Shown piece after piece: positions 51,479 through 59,654 of a stretch of DNA of 64,000 nt. The stretch covers positions 60,640-124,639 of the forward strand of contig CAYMIJ010000008.1 of NCBI GenBank assembly GCA_964390465.1. Reading direction: 5' to 3'. This DNA is from JADZAI01 sp964390465 (GTDB taxonomy: Bacteria > Pseudomonadota > Alphaproteobacteria > Micropepsales > Micropepsaceae). Position numbers and translations under genes: made by a program. A model generated the notes under the pieces. That model worked only from the letters and a program-made list of their open reading frames with translations, did not search any database and was not told the origin of the DNA. Position 1 is the first letter of the stretch, and each line of letters opens with the position of its first letter.

Positions 51479-52033
51479 TTATGGTCTGGCTGATGTCGTC
51501 GATTTATGACGGCGCGCGCGCAGATAAACATAGATTGCCCCTGCACCGCCATGGCGAATATGCGCATGTGTCATGGCAGCAATATGAGGCCCGGTTGCTG
51601 CCTCGCGCAGCCATAGCGGCGCCTCACGATGCAGGGCACCGCTTTTGCCGGTCACCACCAGCACCAGACGGACGCCATCATGATGTGCGGCGCGGATGAA
51701 GCGGGTCAGCGCCTCGTGCGCGGCGGCCAGAGTATAGCCATGCAGGTCGATGCGACGGCCAATGTCCAGCTCGCCCTTTTTCAACCTGGCGGCACGCTTG
51801 CCGTCGAGCCCGGTCAGATCGAAGGGGGCGGGGGCTGGCCTGTGTTTCACTTTAGGCTCAGGCTGAGGGTGCGGTTTCAGTGTGCGCGGCTTGTGGGGCC
51901 TTAGCTTCTCCGGTGCAGCCTTGGCCACATCCGCCGCTTCCGTTTTGGAATGATGGCTGCGCCGTTTCGGCGTCACCGAGCGGGTGACCCCGTGCCAGAG
52001 CTGTTGTTCCTCGTGGCTCAACCGCCGTTTCAT
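51479..52033 (-). CDS. Smr/MutS2-like nuclease-domain protein
   Basis: A 184-residue Smr-domain protein. A basic, Pro-rich N-terminal half (residues 1-75) precedes the Smr domain with RIDLHGYTLAAAHEAL, VLVVTGKSG and HIRHGGAGAIYVYLRA. Smr domains bind or nick nucleic acids. The gene overlaps mltA by four bases at its start and belongs to the minus-strand group near the origin that is conserved in alphaproteobacteria. Specific target unknown. Confidence 0.92.
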   Translation of the reverse strand: MKRRLSHEEQQLWHGVTRSVTPKRRSHHSKTEAADVAKAAPEKLRPHKPRTLKPHPQPEPKVKHRPAPAPFDLTGLDGKRAARLKKGELDIGRRIDLHGYTLAAAHEALTRFIRAAHHDGVRLVLVVTGKSGALHREAPLWLREAATGPHIAAMTHAHIRHGGAGAIYVYLRARRHKSTTSARP

Positions 52034-53220
52034 GGCGCGGGGTTTTTCGGCACCAGCACCCAGAACCGGGCCTGACCATTTGTGGCGCTGGCGCGGTGTT
52101 CGGCCTCAGCGCCCCAGCCGAAAAAGATGTCGCCGCGCACCACGCCCCGAATGGCCCCGCCGGTATCCTGTGCAATCATCAGGTGGTTGAACGGCTCGCG
52201 GCCCTTTCCATCCGCCCCCGCCACTTCCGCACTGACATAGACTGGCAATCCATAAGGATAGACGCGTGCATCGACGGCCATGCTGCGGCCCGGTGTCAGG
52301 GCCACTTTCTCAGCGCCAGGCGGGCCGATGGTTGGATCGGGCAGCGCCTCCTCGCGGAAAAAAACATACGACGCGTTGAGGTTCATCAGCGCCTCGGCCT
52401 CACCCGGATGCGCATCCAGCCATGCACGGATCGCCTGCATCGACATGGCTTCGCGCGCAATTTCGCCGCGCCGGATCAGTTCGGCGCCAATCGCCGTATA
52501 GGGATGGCCATTCTGCGCCGCATAGGTGAGGCGCACGGCGCTGCCGTCCGTCAGTTTGACGCGGCCCGATCCCTGAACCTGTAGAAAGAAAAGATCTGCG
52601 GCGGCGCGCAGATACAGCAATGGATGAGCGCGGCCCTGATAGGATGGTGCACGGATCTCAGTGCGGGTTTCATAAGGAACCAGTCTGCCCTCAGCGACTT
52701 TGCCCGCCAGACGTTCACCTTTCAGGATGGCGGCAAAGCCCTGTGCATCCACGGTGATGAGATCGTTGGGGCGCGCATAGGCTGGTTCGGTAAACCCCTC
52801 GGCCGCAAATCGGCTGCCCTCCAGCTCAGGTTCATAATATCCGGTGACTTTGCCCGGGCCGCCTTCTGCGCCCGAAACAGCCATGACCTTGAAGTTCCGT
52901 TCAAAGAAGGCGCGCGCCTGAGCAGCGTCCGTTCTGGAAGCCAGACGACAGACGGCCAGCCAATCACCCGCAGCCCCAAATCGGGCATCGCTGAAACGGC
53001 CAGCATCTTCCAGTATTCCCACACAACTGCGTTGGAGGGTGGCCAGTGCGCGGGCTGGATCATCATCGGCCCAATAGGGCAGGTCGGTGAAGGCCGCTTC
53101 TGCAAGGCTTGCCTGCGGGATCGCTGCCGCTTCAGTCTTTTTGCAGTCACAGGCCGCACTGGCATCAGGGGTGCCAGACAGCGCCATGAGGATCAGGGAC
53201 ACAAGCGCAGGCAGGATCAT
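52030..53220 (-). CDS. mltA: Membrane-bound lytic murein transglycosylase A
   Basis: A 396-residue peptidoglycan transglycosylase. Signal peptide to about residue 22; CDC after it may be lipidated or lie in the mature N-terminus. The MltA core holds VTGYYEPELEGSR, the 3D domain with AQDTGGAIRGVVRGDIFFGWG at the C-terminus (catalytic Asp region), and YAAQNGHPYTAIG. It cuts glycan strands to make 1,6-anhydro ends. Stop overlaps the Smr gene. Confidence 0.94.
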   Translation of the reverse strand: MILPALVSLILMALSGTPDASAACDCKKTEAAAIPQASLAEAAFTDLPYWADDDPARALATLQRSCVGILEDAGRFSDARFGAAGDWLAVCRLASRTDAAQARAFFERNFKVMAVSGAEGGPGKVTGYYEPELEGSRFAAEGFTEPAYARPNDLITVDAQGFAAILKGERLAGKVAEGRLVPYETRTEIRAPSYQGRAHPLLYLRAAADLFFLQVQGSGRVKLTDGSAVRLTYAAQNGHPYTAIGAELIRRGEIAREAMSMQAIRAWLDAHPGEAEALMNLNASYVFFREEALPDPTIGPPGAEKVALTPGRSMAVDARVYPYGLPVYVSAEVAGADGKGREPFNHLMIAQDTGGAIRGVVRGDIFFGWGAEAEHRASATNGQARFWVLVPKNPAP

Positions 53221-53230
53221 CCGGCCCAGC

Positions 53231-53908
53231 TCAGTCGTCGTAATCGGTATCGACCAGCTTCCAGTTCGGATCGGCCGATGTGACGTCCCGCATCCAGGTC
53301 CAGCGGTCTACGACCTGACGCACCTGTGTGTCATTGCCGCTGACGATTTCCCCAGCCGCATTTTTGGTGAACTGGATGATCTCGCTGACATAGCGCACGC
53401 CGATTTCAGCATTGCGGCCTTTCAGCACCGCCGACACCATCTGGGGTGAATCCTGTTTGACGATGGTGGATGTCATGGTGTGTGCATCAGCTTCACGCGA
53501 TGCGATGCTGGCCTCAAAGGCCGCGTAAACCTCGTCGCCCAAAAGCGGCTTCAGCGCGGCGCGGTCACCTTCTGCAAACCTGGCAATGATTTCCTCGTGA
53601 GCGGACTGAGCACCGCTCAAGAAGGCCGCAACATCAAACCCGCGTGTGGCGCTGTTGATTTCCTGAACCCCGCGCTGAACAGCAGGCGCCAGAATCGGGC
53701 CGGGAGCCGTCGCGGGCTTGCCCGACGGACGCACAACACCTGTTTCATCGGCACCGGGACGTGGTGCGGGTGTGCGCTTGCTGTCCGGTGCTGGTGCATC
53801 CGGGGTGCTCTCATGGCCAGTACGTGCGCCCAGCACCGCCCATAGGCGATACAGAAAGAAGCCTGCAATGGCCGCGAGGATGATGAGGTCGAGCATGGGT
53901 GGGGTCAT
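53231..53908 (-). CDS. Tim44/TimA-like inner membrane protein
   Basis: A protein of about 225 residues with one N-terminal membrane helix (MLDLIILAAIAGFFLYRLW), a Pro/Ala linker (30-80) and a Tim44-like domain (FDVAAFLSGAQSAHEEIIARFAEGDRAALKPLLGDEVYAAFEA). Bacterial TimA is the ancestor of mitochondrial Tim44. The start is unclear: ATG 53908 and ATG 53896 are both possible. Adjacent to mltA and divergent from secB, as in many alphaproteobacteria. Confidence 0.88.
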   Translation of the reverse strand: MTPPMLDLIILAAIAGFFLYRLWAVLGARTGHESTPDAPAPDSKRTPAPRPGADETGVVRPSGKPATAPGPILAPAVQRGVQEINSATRGFDVAAFLSGAQSAHEEIIARFAEGDRAALKPLLGDEVYAAFEASIASREADAHTMTSTIVKQDSPQMVSAVLKGRNAEIGVRYVSEIIQFTKNAAGEIVSGNDTQVRQVVDRWTWMRDVTSADPNWKLVDTDYDD

Positions 53909-54013
53909 TATACGCCGCAATATAGGTGGGAGTAAAACCCGCCGCCAGTGCCTGTGGTTGCACCCGGCCTGCCGTATGTGATAGCTGCCGCGCCCCTTTT
54001 TAAGGTCAATACC

Positions 54014-54502
54014 ATGACTGACACCCCTGACAGTTCAGCTGCCACGCCGGACGGCATGCCCCAGATCGCCATTCTGGGTCAGTTCGTGAAGGACCTGTCC
54101 TTTGAAAACCCCGGCATTGCGGCCCAGCTTGGTCAGTCCAAGCCCAATATTCAGGTGGGTATAGACGTTCAGGTGCGCCCGCTTGGCGCCGAACAGTTCG
54201 AGGTAGGCCTTCGCATCATGGTGGACGCGAAGGCGGGCGAAGCAACCGTTTATGTCGTTGAGCTGGTCTATGCCGGGGCCTTCCAGCTGCGCGGCCTGCC
54301 GCAGGACCAGCACCAGCCATTCCTGCTGATCGAGTGCCCACGGCTTCTCTTTCCGTTCGCCCGCCGTATCGTTGCCGATACGGTGCGTGATGGCGGTTAT
54401 CAGCCTTTGATGCTCGATCCGATCGACTTCGCCGGCCTCTACCGTCAGCAGCTTGAGCGCCAGCGTCAGGCGCAGGCCAGCGGCATCACCGGTAACGCCT
54501 GA
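54014..54502 (+). CDS. secB: Protein-export chaperone SecB
   Basis: A 162-residue tetrameric chaperone that holds preproteins for SecA. FVKDLSFENPGIA, NIQVGIDVQVRPL and LLFPFARRIVADTVRDGGYQPLMLDPIDF match the family. The ATG at 54014 begins an acidic, Ser/Thr-rich N-terminal extension before the core, common in alphaproteobacteria. The only plus-strand gene among its minus-strand neighbours. Confidence 0.95.
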   Translation: MTDTPDSSAATPDGMPQIAILGQFVKDLSFENPGIAAQLGQSKPNIQVGIDVQVRPLGAEQFEVGLRIMVDAKAGEATVYVVELVYAGAFQLRGLPQDQHQPFLLIECPRLLFPFARRIVADTVRDGGYQPLMLDPIDFAGLYRQQLERQRQAQASGITGNA

Positions 54503-54523
54503 CCTGCAAGCGTCCGCGCGGCT

Positions 54524-55213
54524 TCAATTCAGATAGGTCTTCCAGATCGCCTCGCCCTGCAGGCGCGCGACGAAGCTTTCATGTGCCGCTTTTTCAGCTT
54601 CCGTCAGCAAAGGCGGCAGAGGACGCGGGCGAGCGGTCCGCGGATAGGCCGTGGCCGCCGCGCCGGAGGTCTGCGCTGCGCCAAAGACAAGCCCTGCCTG
54701 CCGGGCCCCGATCAGATCAATATACACATCTGCCAACAGGCGGGCATCGAGTAGCGCGCCGTGCAGGGTGCGCTCGCTGAGGTCGATGTTAAAACGCTTG
54801 CAGAGCGCGTCCAGCGAGGCGCTGGCACCGGGAAACTTGCGCCGGGCGATCATCAATGTGTCGACGGCCCGTTCAGGGAGTAGTGCCGGACGCCCCGCAT
54901 TCTTGAGTTCCGCGTTCAGAAAGCTCATGTCAAAGCTGGCATTGTGAATGACCAGCGGCGCATCGCCAATGAACTCCAGAAACGCATCGGCGATATCGGC
55001 AAAGACCGGCTTGCCGACCAGCATCTCGTCGGTGATGCCTGAAACCGCCGTGGCCCCCGCATCCATCGGACGGCCAGGATCAAGATAGTGGTGGAAATGC
55101 CGCCCGGTCGGCAGATGGTTGACCAGCTCCAGACAGCCCAGTTCCACAACACGGTGGCCTTCCTCAACCTTGAGGCCGGTGGTTTCGGTATCAAGAGCGA
55201 TTTCGCGGATCAT
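54524..55213 (-). CDS. dnaQ: DNA polymerase III epsilon subunit (proofreading exonuclease)
   Basis: A 229-residue 3'-5' exonuclease. ExoI is IALDTETTGL, ExoII is IHNASFDMSFLN, and ExoIII-epsilon is HGALLDARLLADVY, giving the DEDDh set. The C-terminal tail that binds the alpha subunit is present. Stop and start coupling continues into coaE, aroE, maf and ppsR, each overlapping its neighbour by four to eight bases. Confidence 0.95.
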   Translation of the reverse strand: MIREIALDTETTGLKVEEGHRVVELGCLELVNHLPTGRHFHHYLDPGRPMDAGATAVSGITDEMLVGKPVFADIADAFLEFIGDAPLVIHNASFDMSFLNAELKNAGRPALLPERAVDTLMIARRKFPGASASLDALCKRFNIDLSERTLHGALLDARLLADVYIDLIGARQAGLVFGAAQTSGAAATAYPRTARPRPLPPLLTEAEKAAHESFVARLQGEAIWKTYLN

Positions 55214-55839
55214 GGCCTTGGCCTGCGTTCAGCCCAAACCCGGCCGGGCCGCCCTTTAAGTTCGGCCAGAATCTTTTTCACCTCGGCATGCGCGGCTTCA
55301 AGCCCGTGCTGGGTTTCGATGACAAAATCGGCGCGCGCGCGTTTGTCGGTGTCTGGAACCTGACGTTTCAGGATCGCTTCAAACTTTTCTGCGCTCATGC
55401 CGGGCCGGGCCAGCACACGCGCGCGCTGGACATCCGCCGGTGCTGAGACCACGGCCACCGCATCGACCCGCTTTTCGCCGCCTGTTTCAAACAGCAGCGG
55501 AACATCAAGCACGACAAGCGGCGCATGATCGCGTTCCGCTGCCAAAAGAAAATCCATCTGCGCCTTGCCAACCAGCGGATGCACAATGGCCTCAAGCTGT
55601 TTCACGGCAGCGTCATTGCCAAGGGTCTGTGCCGCCAGTCTGGTCCGGTCGACACGGCCATCAACGATCGCGGCAGGAAACGCCTTGCCTATGGGCTCAA
55701 CGGCAGCGCCGCCAGCTTCGTAAAGGGCGTGCACGGCTGCATCTGCGTCATAAACAGGCACGCCTTCAGCACGGAACATGCGCGCCGTTTCGCTCTTGCC
55801 CATGCCGATGGAGCCGGTCAGGCCAAGCAGAAACATCAC
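55210..55839 (-). CDS. coaE: Dephospho-CoA kinase
   Basis: A 209-residue kinase for the last step of coenzyme A synthesis. The P-loop is GLTGSIGMGKSETARMF (residues 6-22), and VYDADAAVHALYEAGG, VLDVPLLFETGG and RVLARPGMSAEKFEAIL are family strings. Coupled to aroE and dnaQ by four-base overlaps. Confidence 0.95.
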   Translation of the reverse strand: MMFLLGLTGSIGMGKSETARMFRAEGVPVYDADAAVHALYEAGGAAVEPIGKAFPAAIVDGRVDRTRLAAQTLGNDAAVKQLEAIVHPLVGKAQMDFLLAAERDHAPLVVLDVPLLFETGGEKRVDAVAVVSAPADVQRARVLARPGMSAEKFEAILKRQVPDTDKRARADFVIETQHGLEAAHAEVKKILAELKGRPGRVWAERRPRP

Positions 55840-56702
55840 CCGGCCCGTGTCTTGATATCGTCTTCCAGCATGTCGATCAGTTCCTGATCGACGGGAGGGG
55901 TTTCACCAAACCAGGCAGCAAAGCCAGGCCGCGCCTGCTCAATAAGCATGCGCAGACCGCCGACACAGGTGAACCCCAGTTCGCGCGCCATCCGCAGAAG
56001 CGGTGTTTCAAGCGGCGAATAGACAATGTCGGCCACCACCGAACCCTGAGCCAGCGGGGCGAGGTCGATCTCCAGTGGCGGCTGGCCGACCATGCCGAGA
56101 CTGGTCGTGTTCACGACCAGCGAGACATCATCAAGCGCTTCGTCGCGCTGATCCCAGGCAATCGTTTCAATGCGCGCCTTTTCACCGGCAAAGGCGGCCG
56201 CGACCGCCGCCGCGTGCTCTGCCGTGCGATTGGCGATCAGGATGCGTGCAAACTTCAGATCGGCCAGCGCCGCAATGATGGCACGGGCCGCGCCGCCCGC
56301 ACCCAGGACCAGCGCCGTCGCGCCACTATTGCCAGTGGCACAGGATTCAGCGCGCAGGCTTTCGGCAAAGCCGATGGCATCGGTGTTTCGGCCTTCGATG
56401 CGTCCGTCCTCGTGAACGACAATGGTGTTCACGGCCTGGATGCGCTTTGCTGAATGGTCAAGAATGTCACAGGCTTTCAGTGCCGCCTGCTTGTGGGGCA
56501 CCGTGATGTTGGCGCCTTTGAACCCGAGCGCCGGCAGAGCGCGGATCGCTTCGTGCAGCCGCTCCGGCCTCACGGCCATCGGCACATAGGCGGCCTCAAG
56601 GCCCAATATGGAAATCCAGTGATTGTGCATCAGCGGCGAGCGCGACTGCGACACCGGCCAGCCCATCACACCCGCGATCGTGGCGCGGCCTGAAATCGTC
56701 AT
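55836..56702 (-). CDS. aroE: Shikimate dehydrogenase
   Basis: A 288-residue NADP-dependent reductase of the aromatic pathway. The N-terminal substrate site has GWPVSQSRSPLMHN and the catalytic lysine in VTVPHKQAALKACD; NTDAIGF is the second substrate motif. VLGAGGAARAI forms the nucleotide fold and NRTAEHA the NADP phosphate site. Overlaps maf by four bases. Confidence 0.95.
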   Translation of the reverse strand: MTISGRATIAGVMGWPVSQSRSPLMHNHWISILGLEAAYVPMAVRPERLHEAIRALPALGFKGANITVPHKQAALKACDILDHSAKRIQAVNTIVVHEDGRIEGRNTDAIGFAESLRAESCATGNSGATALVLGAGGAARAIIAALADLKFARILIANRTAEHAAAVAAAFAGEKARIETIAWDQRDEALDDVSLVVNTTSLGMVGQPPLEIDLAPLAQGSVVADIVYSPLETPLLRMARELGFTCVGGLRMLIEQARPGFAAWFGETPPVDQELIDMLEDDIKTRAG

Positions 56703-57310
56703 GCGCCAAGCGCCCCCTGCGCGCGCAAGAACTCAAGCACCGGCAGAAGCGGCAGCCCGAGTATGGAAAAATAATCACCCTCGACCCGGCGCATCAGATG
56801 CGGCCCCAACCCTTCAAGCTGATAGCATCCGACGCTGTTCAGAACGTCTGGCCCGGCGGCGTCGAGATAGACCTTGATCTGGCCCGCGTCCATCTCGCGC
56901 ATCGTCAAGGTGGCAATCGAAATATGCCGCCAGATGATCTGCCCGTGCCGCGCCCCGGTCACCCCACCAACCAGCTGATGGTCCTTGCCCTGCAGAAACT
57001 GAAGGTGGGTTTCGGCTTCAAAACGGTCCCGCGGCTTTTCAAGGATACGCCCGTCACAGACCAGAAGCTGATCGGCGCCAATGACGATGGCGTCTGTGGT
57101 TATGCTGCGCGCCACTTTCAGTGTTTTGGCTTCCGCCAGCGCATCCGCGATGTCACGCGGCTTTCGCTTTTCAGCCATCAGCGTCTCGATCAGCGCTGTC
57201 TCGTCGATGCGCGCTGGCTGGGCCGTGAAGGAAAGGCCTGCATGCTTCAGGATGGCGGCGCGCGAGGCGCTGGACGACGCCAGAATGAGCGGCGTGTTCT
57301 GCTTAAACAT
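56699..57310 (-). CDS. maf: Maf-family nucleotide pyrophosphatase
   Basis: A 203-residue Maf-like protein. LILASSSASRAAIL is the phosphate-binding motif, VIGADQLLVCDGRILEKP the catalytic acidic segment, and YQLEGLGPHLMRRVEGDYFSILGLPL the closing motif. Hydrolyses noncanonical NTPs; the subgroup (YceF-like or other) is not certain. The start at 57310 lies eight bases inside the ppsR 3' end. Confidence 0.92.
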   Translation of the reverse strand: MFKQNTPLILASSSASRAAILKHAGLSFTAQPARIDETALIETLMAEKRKPRDIADALAEAKTLKVARSITTDAIVIGADQLLVCDGRILEKPRDRFEAETHLQFLQGKDHQLVGGVTGARHGQIIWRHISIATLTMREMDAGQIKVYLDAAGPDVLNSVGCYQLEGLGPHLMRRVEGDYFSILGLPLLPVLEFLRAQGALGA

Positions 57311-58208
57311 CGCCGCGCCCCGCAAAGGCTGAGGCTTCGTTTTTGCGCCGTGAGAGCAGTGCGATGATCGCCGCCGCGGTTTCCTCAATCGCCCGGCGGC
57401 TGACGTCAATCACGGGCCAGCCTTTGCTGACGAACAGACGCCGCGCCTCGGTCATTTCCTCGCGCACTTTTTCAGCATCGACATAGTCCGTTTCATTGCG
57501 CTCCTGCAGTCCGGTCAGACGGTTGCGCCGGACCTGAACAATCCGTTCCGGGCTTGCAATAAGCCCTACGACAAGGGGGCCGGGCGGAATGCCATCGAGA
57601 CTGTCAACATCCTGAGGCAGCGGCACACCGGGCACCAGCGGCATGTTGGCCGCCTTGTAGCCGCGATTGGCCAGATAGAGACAGGTCGGTGTTTTCGAGG
57701 TGCGCGAGATGCCGACCAGCACCACATCGGCCCGGCCATAGCCCGAGACGTTCTGGCCGTCATCATGGGTCAGCGTGTAATTCAGCGCCTCGATGCGCGC
57801 GAAATAACGCTGATCGAGTTCGTGCTGGCCGCCAAGACGATGGCTGGATTCAATCCCGAGATAGCGCCCGGTCATGGCCAGAGCCGGATCCAGTACGCTG
57901 AGATGCGGCAGGCCAAGACGCTGGCACAATGTTTCCAGCGCCTCGCGCTTTTCTTCCTTCATCAGCGTGTAGAGAACGAGGCCCGGCGCATCCTCGACAG
58001 ACTTCAGCGCCGCCTCAAGCTGACGCGGCGAACGGATGAGGGGGTGAACATGGGTGATCGGGCGCGCCGCTTCAAACTGTGCGCACACGGCCTGTGCATA
58101 GGCCTGAAGGGTTTCACCCGTTGAGTCCGAGACGAGATGGAGATGGAAAAACACACTGACCGGACCCCAGCCGAGGCTGAGCGCTGTTGCGGGAATCTCG
58201 TCGCTCAT
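57303..58208 (-). CDS. ppsR: PPSR/DUF299 (pyruvate, phosphate dikinase or PEP synthase regulatory protein)
   Basis: A 301-residue bifunctional kinase/phosphorylase of the DUF299 family (RP001 in Rickettsia). HLVSDSTGETL begins the family core, and the P-loop is GISRTSKTPT (near 160). It switches PEP synthase or PPDK by ADP-dependent phosphorylation of a threonine. Start at 58208; GTG 58214 is an alternative. The gene diverges from hemE across the predicted replication origin. Confidence 0.93.
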   Translation of the reverse strand: MSDEIPATALSLGWGPVSVFFHLHLVSDSTGETLQAYAQAVCAQFEAARPITHVHPLIRSPRQLEAALKSVEDAPGLVLYTLMKEEKREALETLCQRLGLPHLSVLDPALAMTGRYLGIESSHRLGGQHELDQRYFARIEALNYTLTHDDGQNVSGYGRADVVLVGISRTSKTPTCLYLANRGYKAANMPLVPGVPLPQDVDSLDGIPPGPLVVGLIASPERIVQVRRNRLTGLQERNETDYVDAEKVREEMTEARRLFVSKGWPVIDVSRRAIEETAAAIIALLSRRKNEASAFAGRGDV

Positions 58209-58631
58209 GGGCACAGTCCTGGGGAAATCCTCGGGGGTATTTGCGGGGATAAGCCGTGTGATGGCTAAACGCGCCCGGCTTTCACAAATGCTTCCCGGCT
58301 TCGTGTAACCTTGTTGGGCCTGTCATGCCACAGGGGATGATTGGAACGGCTTAACGCTGAGTCACGAGGACAAATTGTCCGATCAGACTTACCCACGCTT
58401 TTGATGTTTTCCACAGAGCCGACCACAGCCGGTTTTCAGCAGTAATTAACCGGTCATTAACCGTTGGGGGGCGGAAAACCGACTCCGCTGAAGGATTCAC
58501 AGACCTCTGTGGATTTTCTGCGTGACAGTTTGATCCACGCCGTCCACAGACCCCATAACCACTTCCCACTACCACTCCTTCTTTCTAGTAATATAGAAGG
58601 AAGACATTATCCGAGGCTCGGCTCTCATTTC
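58209..58631. other. Predicted chromosomal replication origin (oriC)
   Basis: 423 bases without a gene between ppsR and hemE, the location of the origin in Caulobacter and Rickettsia. Seen here: a perfect CtrA-type TTAA-N7-TTAA (58446-58460); a DnaA-box-like TTTTCCACA (58407-58415); further TCCACA-type sequences at 58508-58516 (minus strand, AAATCCACA), 58530-58539 (TTGATCCACG) and 58543-58548; three GANTC methylation sites (58359-58363, 58481-58485, 58494-58498); and an AT-rich imperfect inverted repeat at about 58578-58601. Strand polarity of the surrounding genes changes here. Initiation itself is inferred. Confidence 0.82.
58446..58460. promoter_or_regulatory. Predicted CtrA binding site in the origin
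   Basis: TTAA-CCGGTCA-TTAA, with CC after each half, is a perfect CtrA pattern (TTAACC-N5-TTAACC). In Caulobacter several such sites within the origin let CtrA block initiation and repress hemE; the same is inferred here. A half-site TTAAC with a looser partner lies near 58351. Confidence 0.72.
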
Positions 58632-59654
58632 ATGAAACCGTTTTTGAAGACGCTCGGCAATGAAGTGTTGTCTGTGCCGCCCATGTGGATCATGCGGCAG
58701 GCGGGGCGGTATCTGCCGGAATATCGTGCGGTAAGGCAGAATGCCCGTAATTTCATCGAGTTCTGCCTGAACCCGGAGCTGGCCATCGAGGTGACGCTTC
58801 AGCCTATTCGGCGTTACCATTTTGATGCGGCGATCATTTTTGCCGATATCCTGCTGATTCCTCATGCGCTTGGCCAGAAAGTCGCCTTTGTGGAGGGCGA
58901 GGGCCCGAAACTGGAGCCCATCCGCGATGCAGTAGGCCTGAAGCGCCTGTCAGTGTCCGATGATCTGGAGGCCCTGCAGCCGGTCATGGAGACCGTCAAA
59001 GGCGTGAAGGCGGCGCTGCCCGCCGATGTCGCGCTGATCGGCTTTGCCGGCGCACCCTGGACGGTGGCGACCTATATGATCGAGGGCGAAGGCGGCACCG
59101 ATCATGGCACCATCCGCCGCATGGCCTGGGAAGAACCGGCTTTGTTCGATGCCCTGATGGCGCGGCTGGTCAGTGCCACTTCGGCCTATCTGATCGCTCA
59201 GGCTGAGGCCGGGGCTGAAACCCTGCAGATATTTGACACCTGGGCCGGCAGTGTGCCCGACGGGCTGTTCCAGCGCGCCGTCATCCAGCCCACGGCTGCG
59301 ATTGTTGCGGCCATCAAGGCGCGCTTCCCGCATCTGCCGGTGATCGGCTTTCCGCGCGGCGGCGCGGCGCATCTGGCGGCTTATGCGGCTGAAACAGGTG
59401 TGGATGCCATTGGCATTGACCACATGACGCCCATGCACTTTGCGGTGCGCGAGGCCACCGGCAAAGTGCTGCAGGGTAATCTCGACCCGCTTCTGCTGCT
59501 GGAGGGCGGGGCGGCGATGAAAGCCGAGACTCTGCGCATTCTGGAAACCATGAAAGGGCGGCCTTTCATCTTCAATCTGGGCCATGGCGTGACCCCGCCG
59601 ACCCCGCCCGATCATGTCGCCCGGCTGGTCGATATCGTGCGGGGCAACAGCTGA
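58632..59654 (+). CDS. hemE: Uroporphyrinogen decarboxylase
   Basis: A 340-residue enzyme that removes four acetate carboxyls in heme synthesis. PPMWIMRQAGRYLPEYR carries the conserved arginine pair, DAAIIFADILLIP the catalytic aspartate, and FAGAPWTVATYMIEG the substrate loop. ATG 58632 (MKPFLKTLGNEVL) fits the family; the frame is open to 58464 through the origin but without similarity. First gene right of the origin; coupled to hemH. Confidence 0.96.
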   Translation: MKPFLKTLGNEVLSVPPMWIMRQAGRYLPEYRAVRQNARNFIEFCLNPELAIEVTLQPIRRYHFDAAIIFADILLIPHALGQKVAFVEGEGPKLEPIRDAVGLKRLSVSDDLEALQPVMETVKGVKAALPADVALIGFAGAPWTVATYMIEGEGGTDHGTIRRMAWEEPALFDALMARLVSATSAYLIAQAEAGAETLQIFDTWAGSVPDGLFQRAVIQPTAAIVAAIKARFPHLPVIGFPRGGAAHLAAYAAETGVDAIGIDHMTPMHFAVREATGKVLQGNLDPLLLLEGGAAMKAETLRILETMKGRPFIFNLGHGVTPPTPPDHVARLVDIVRGNS

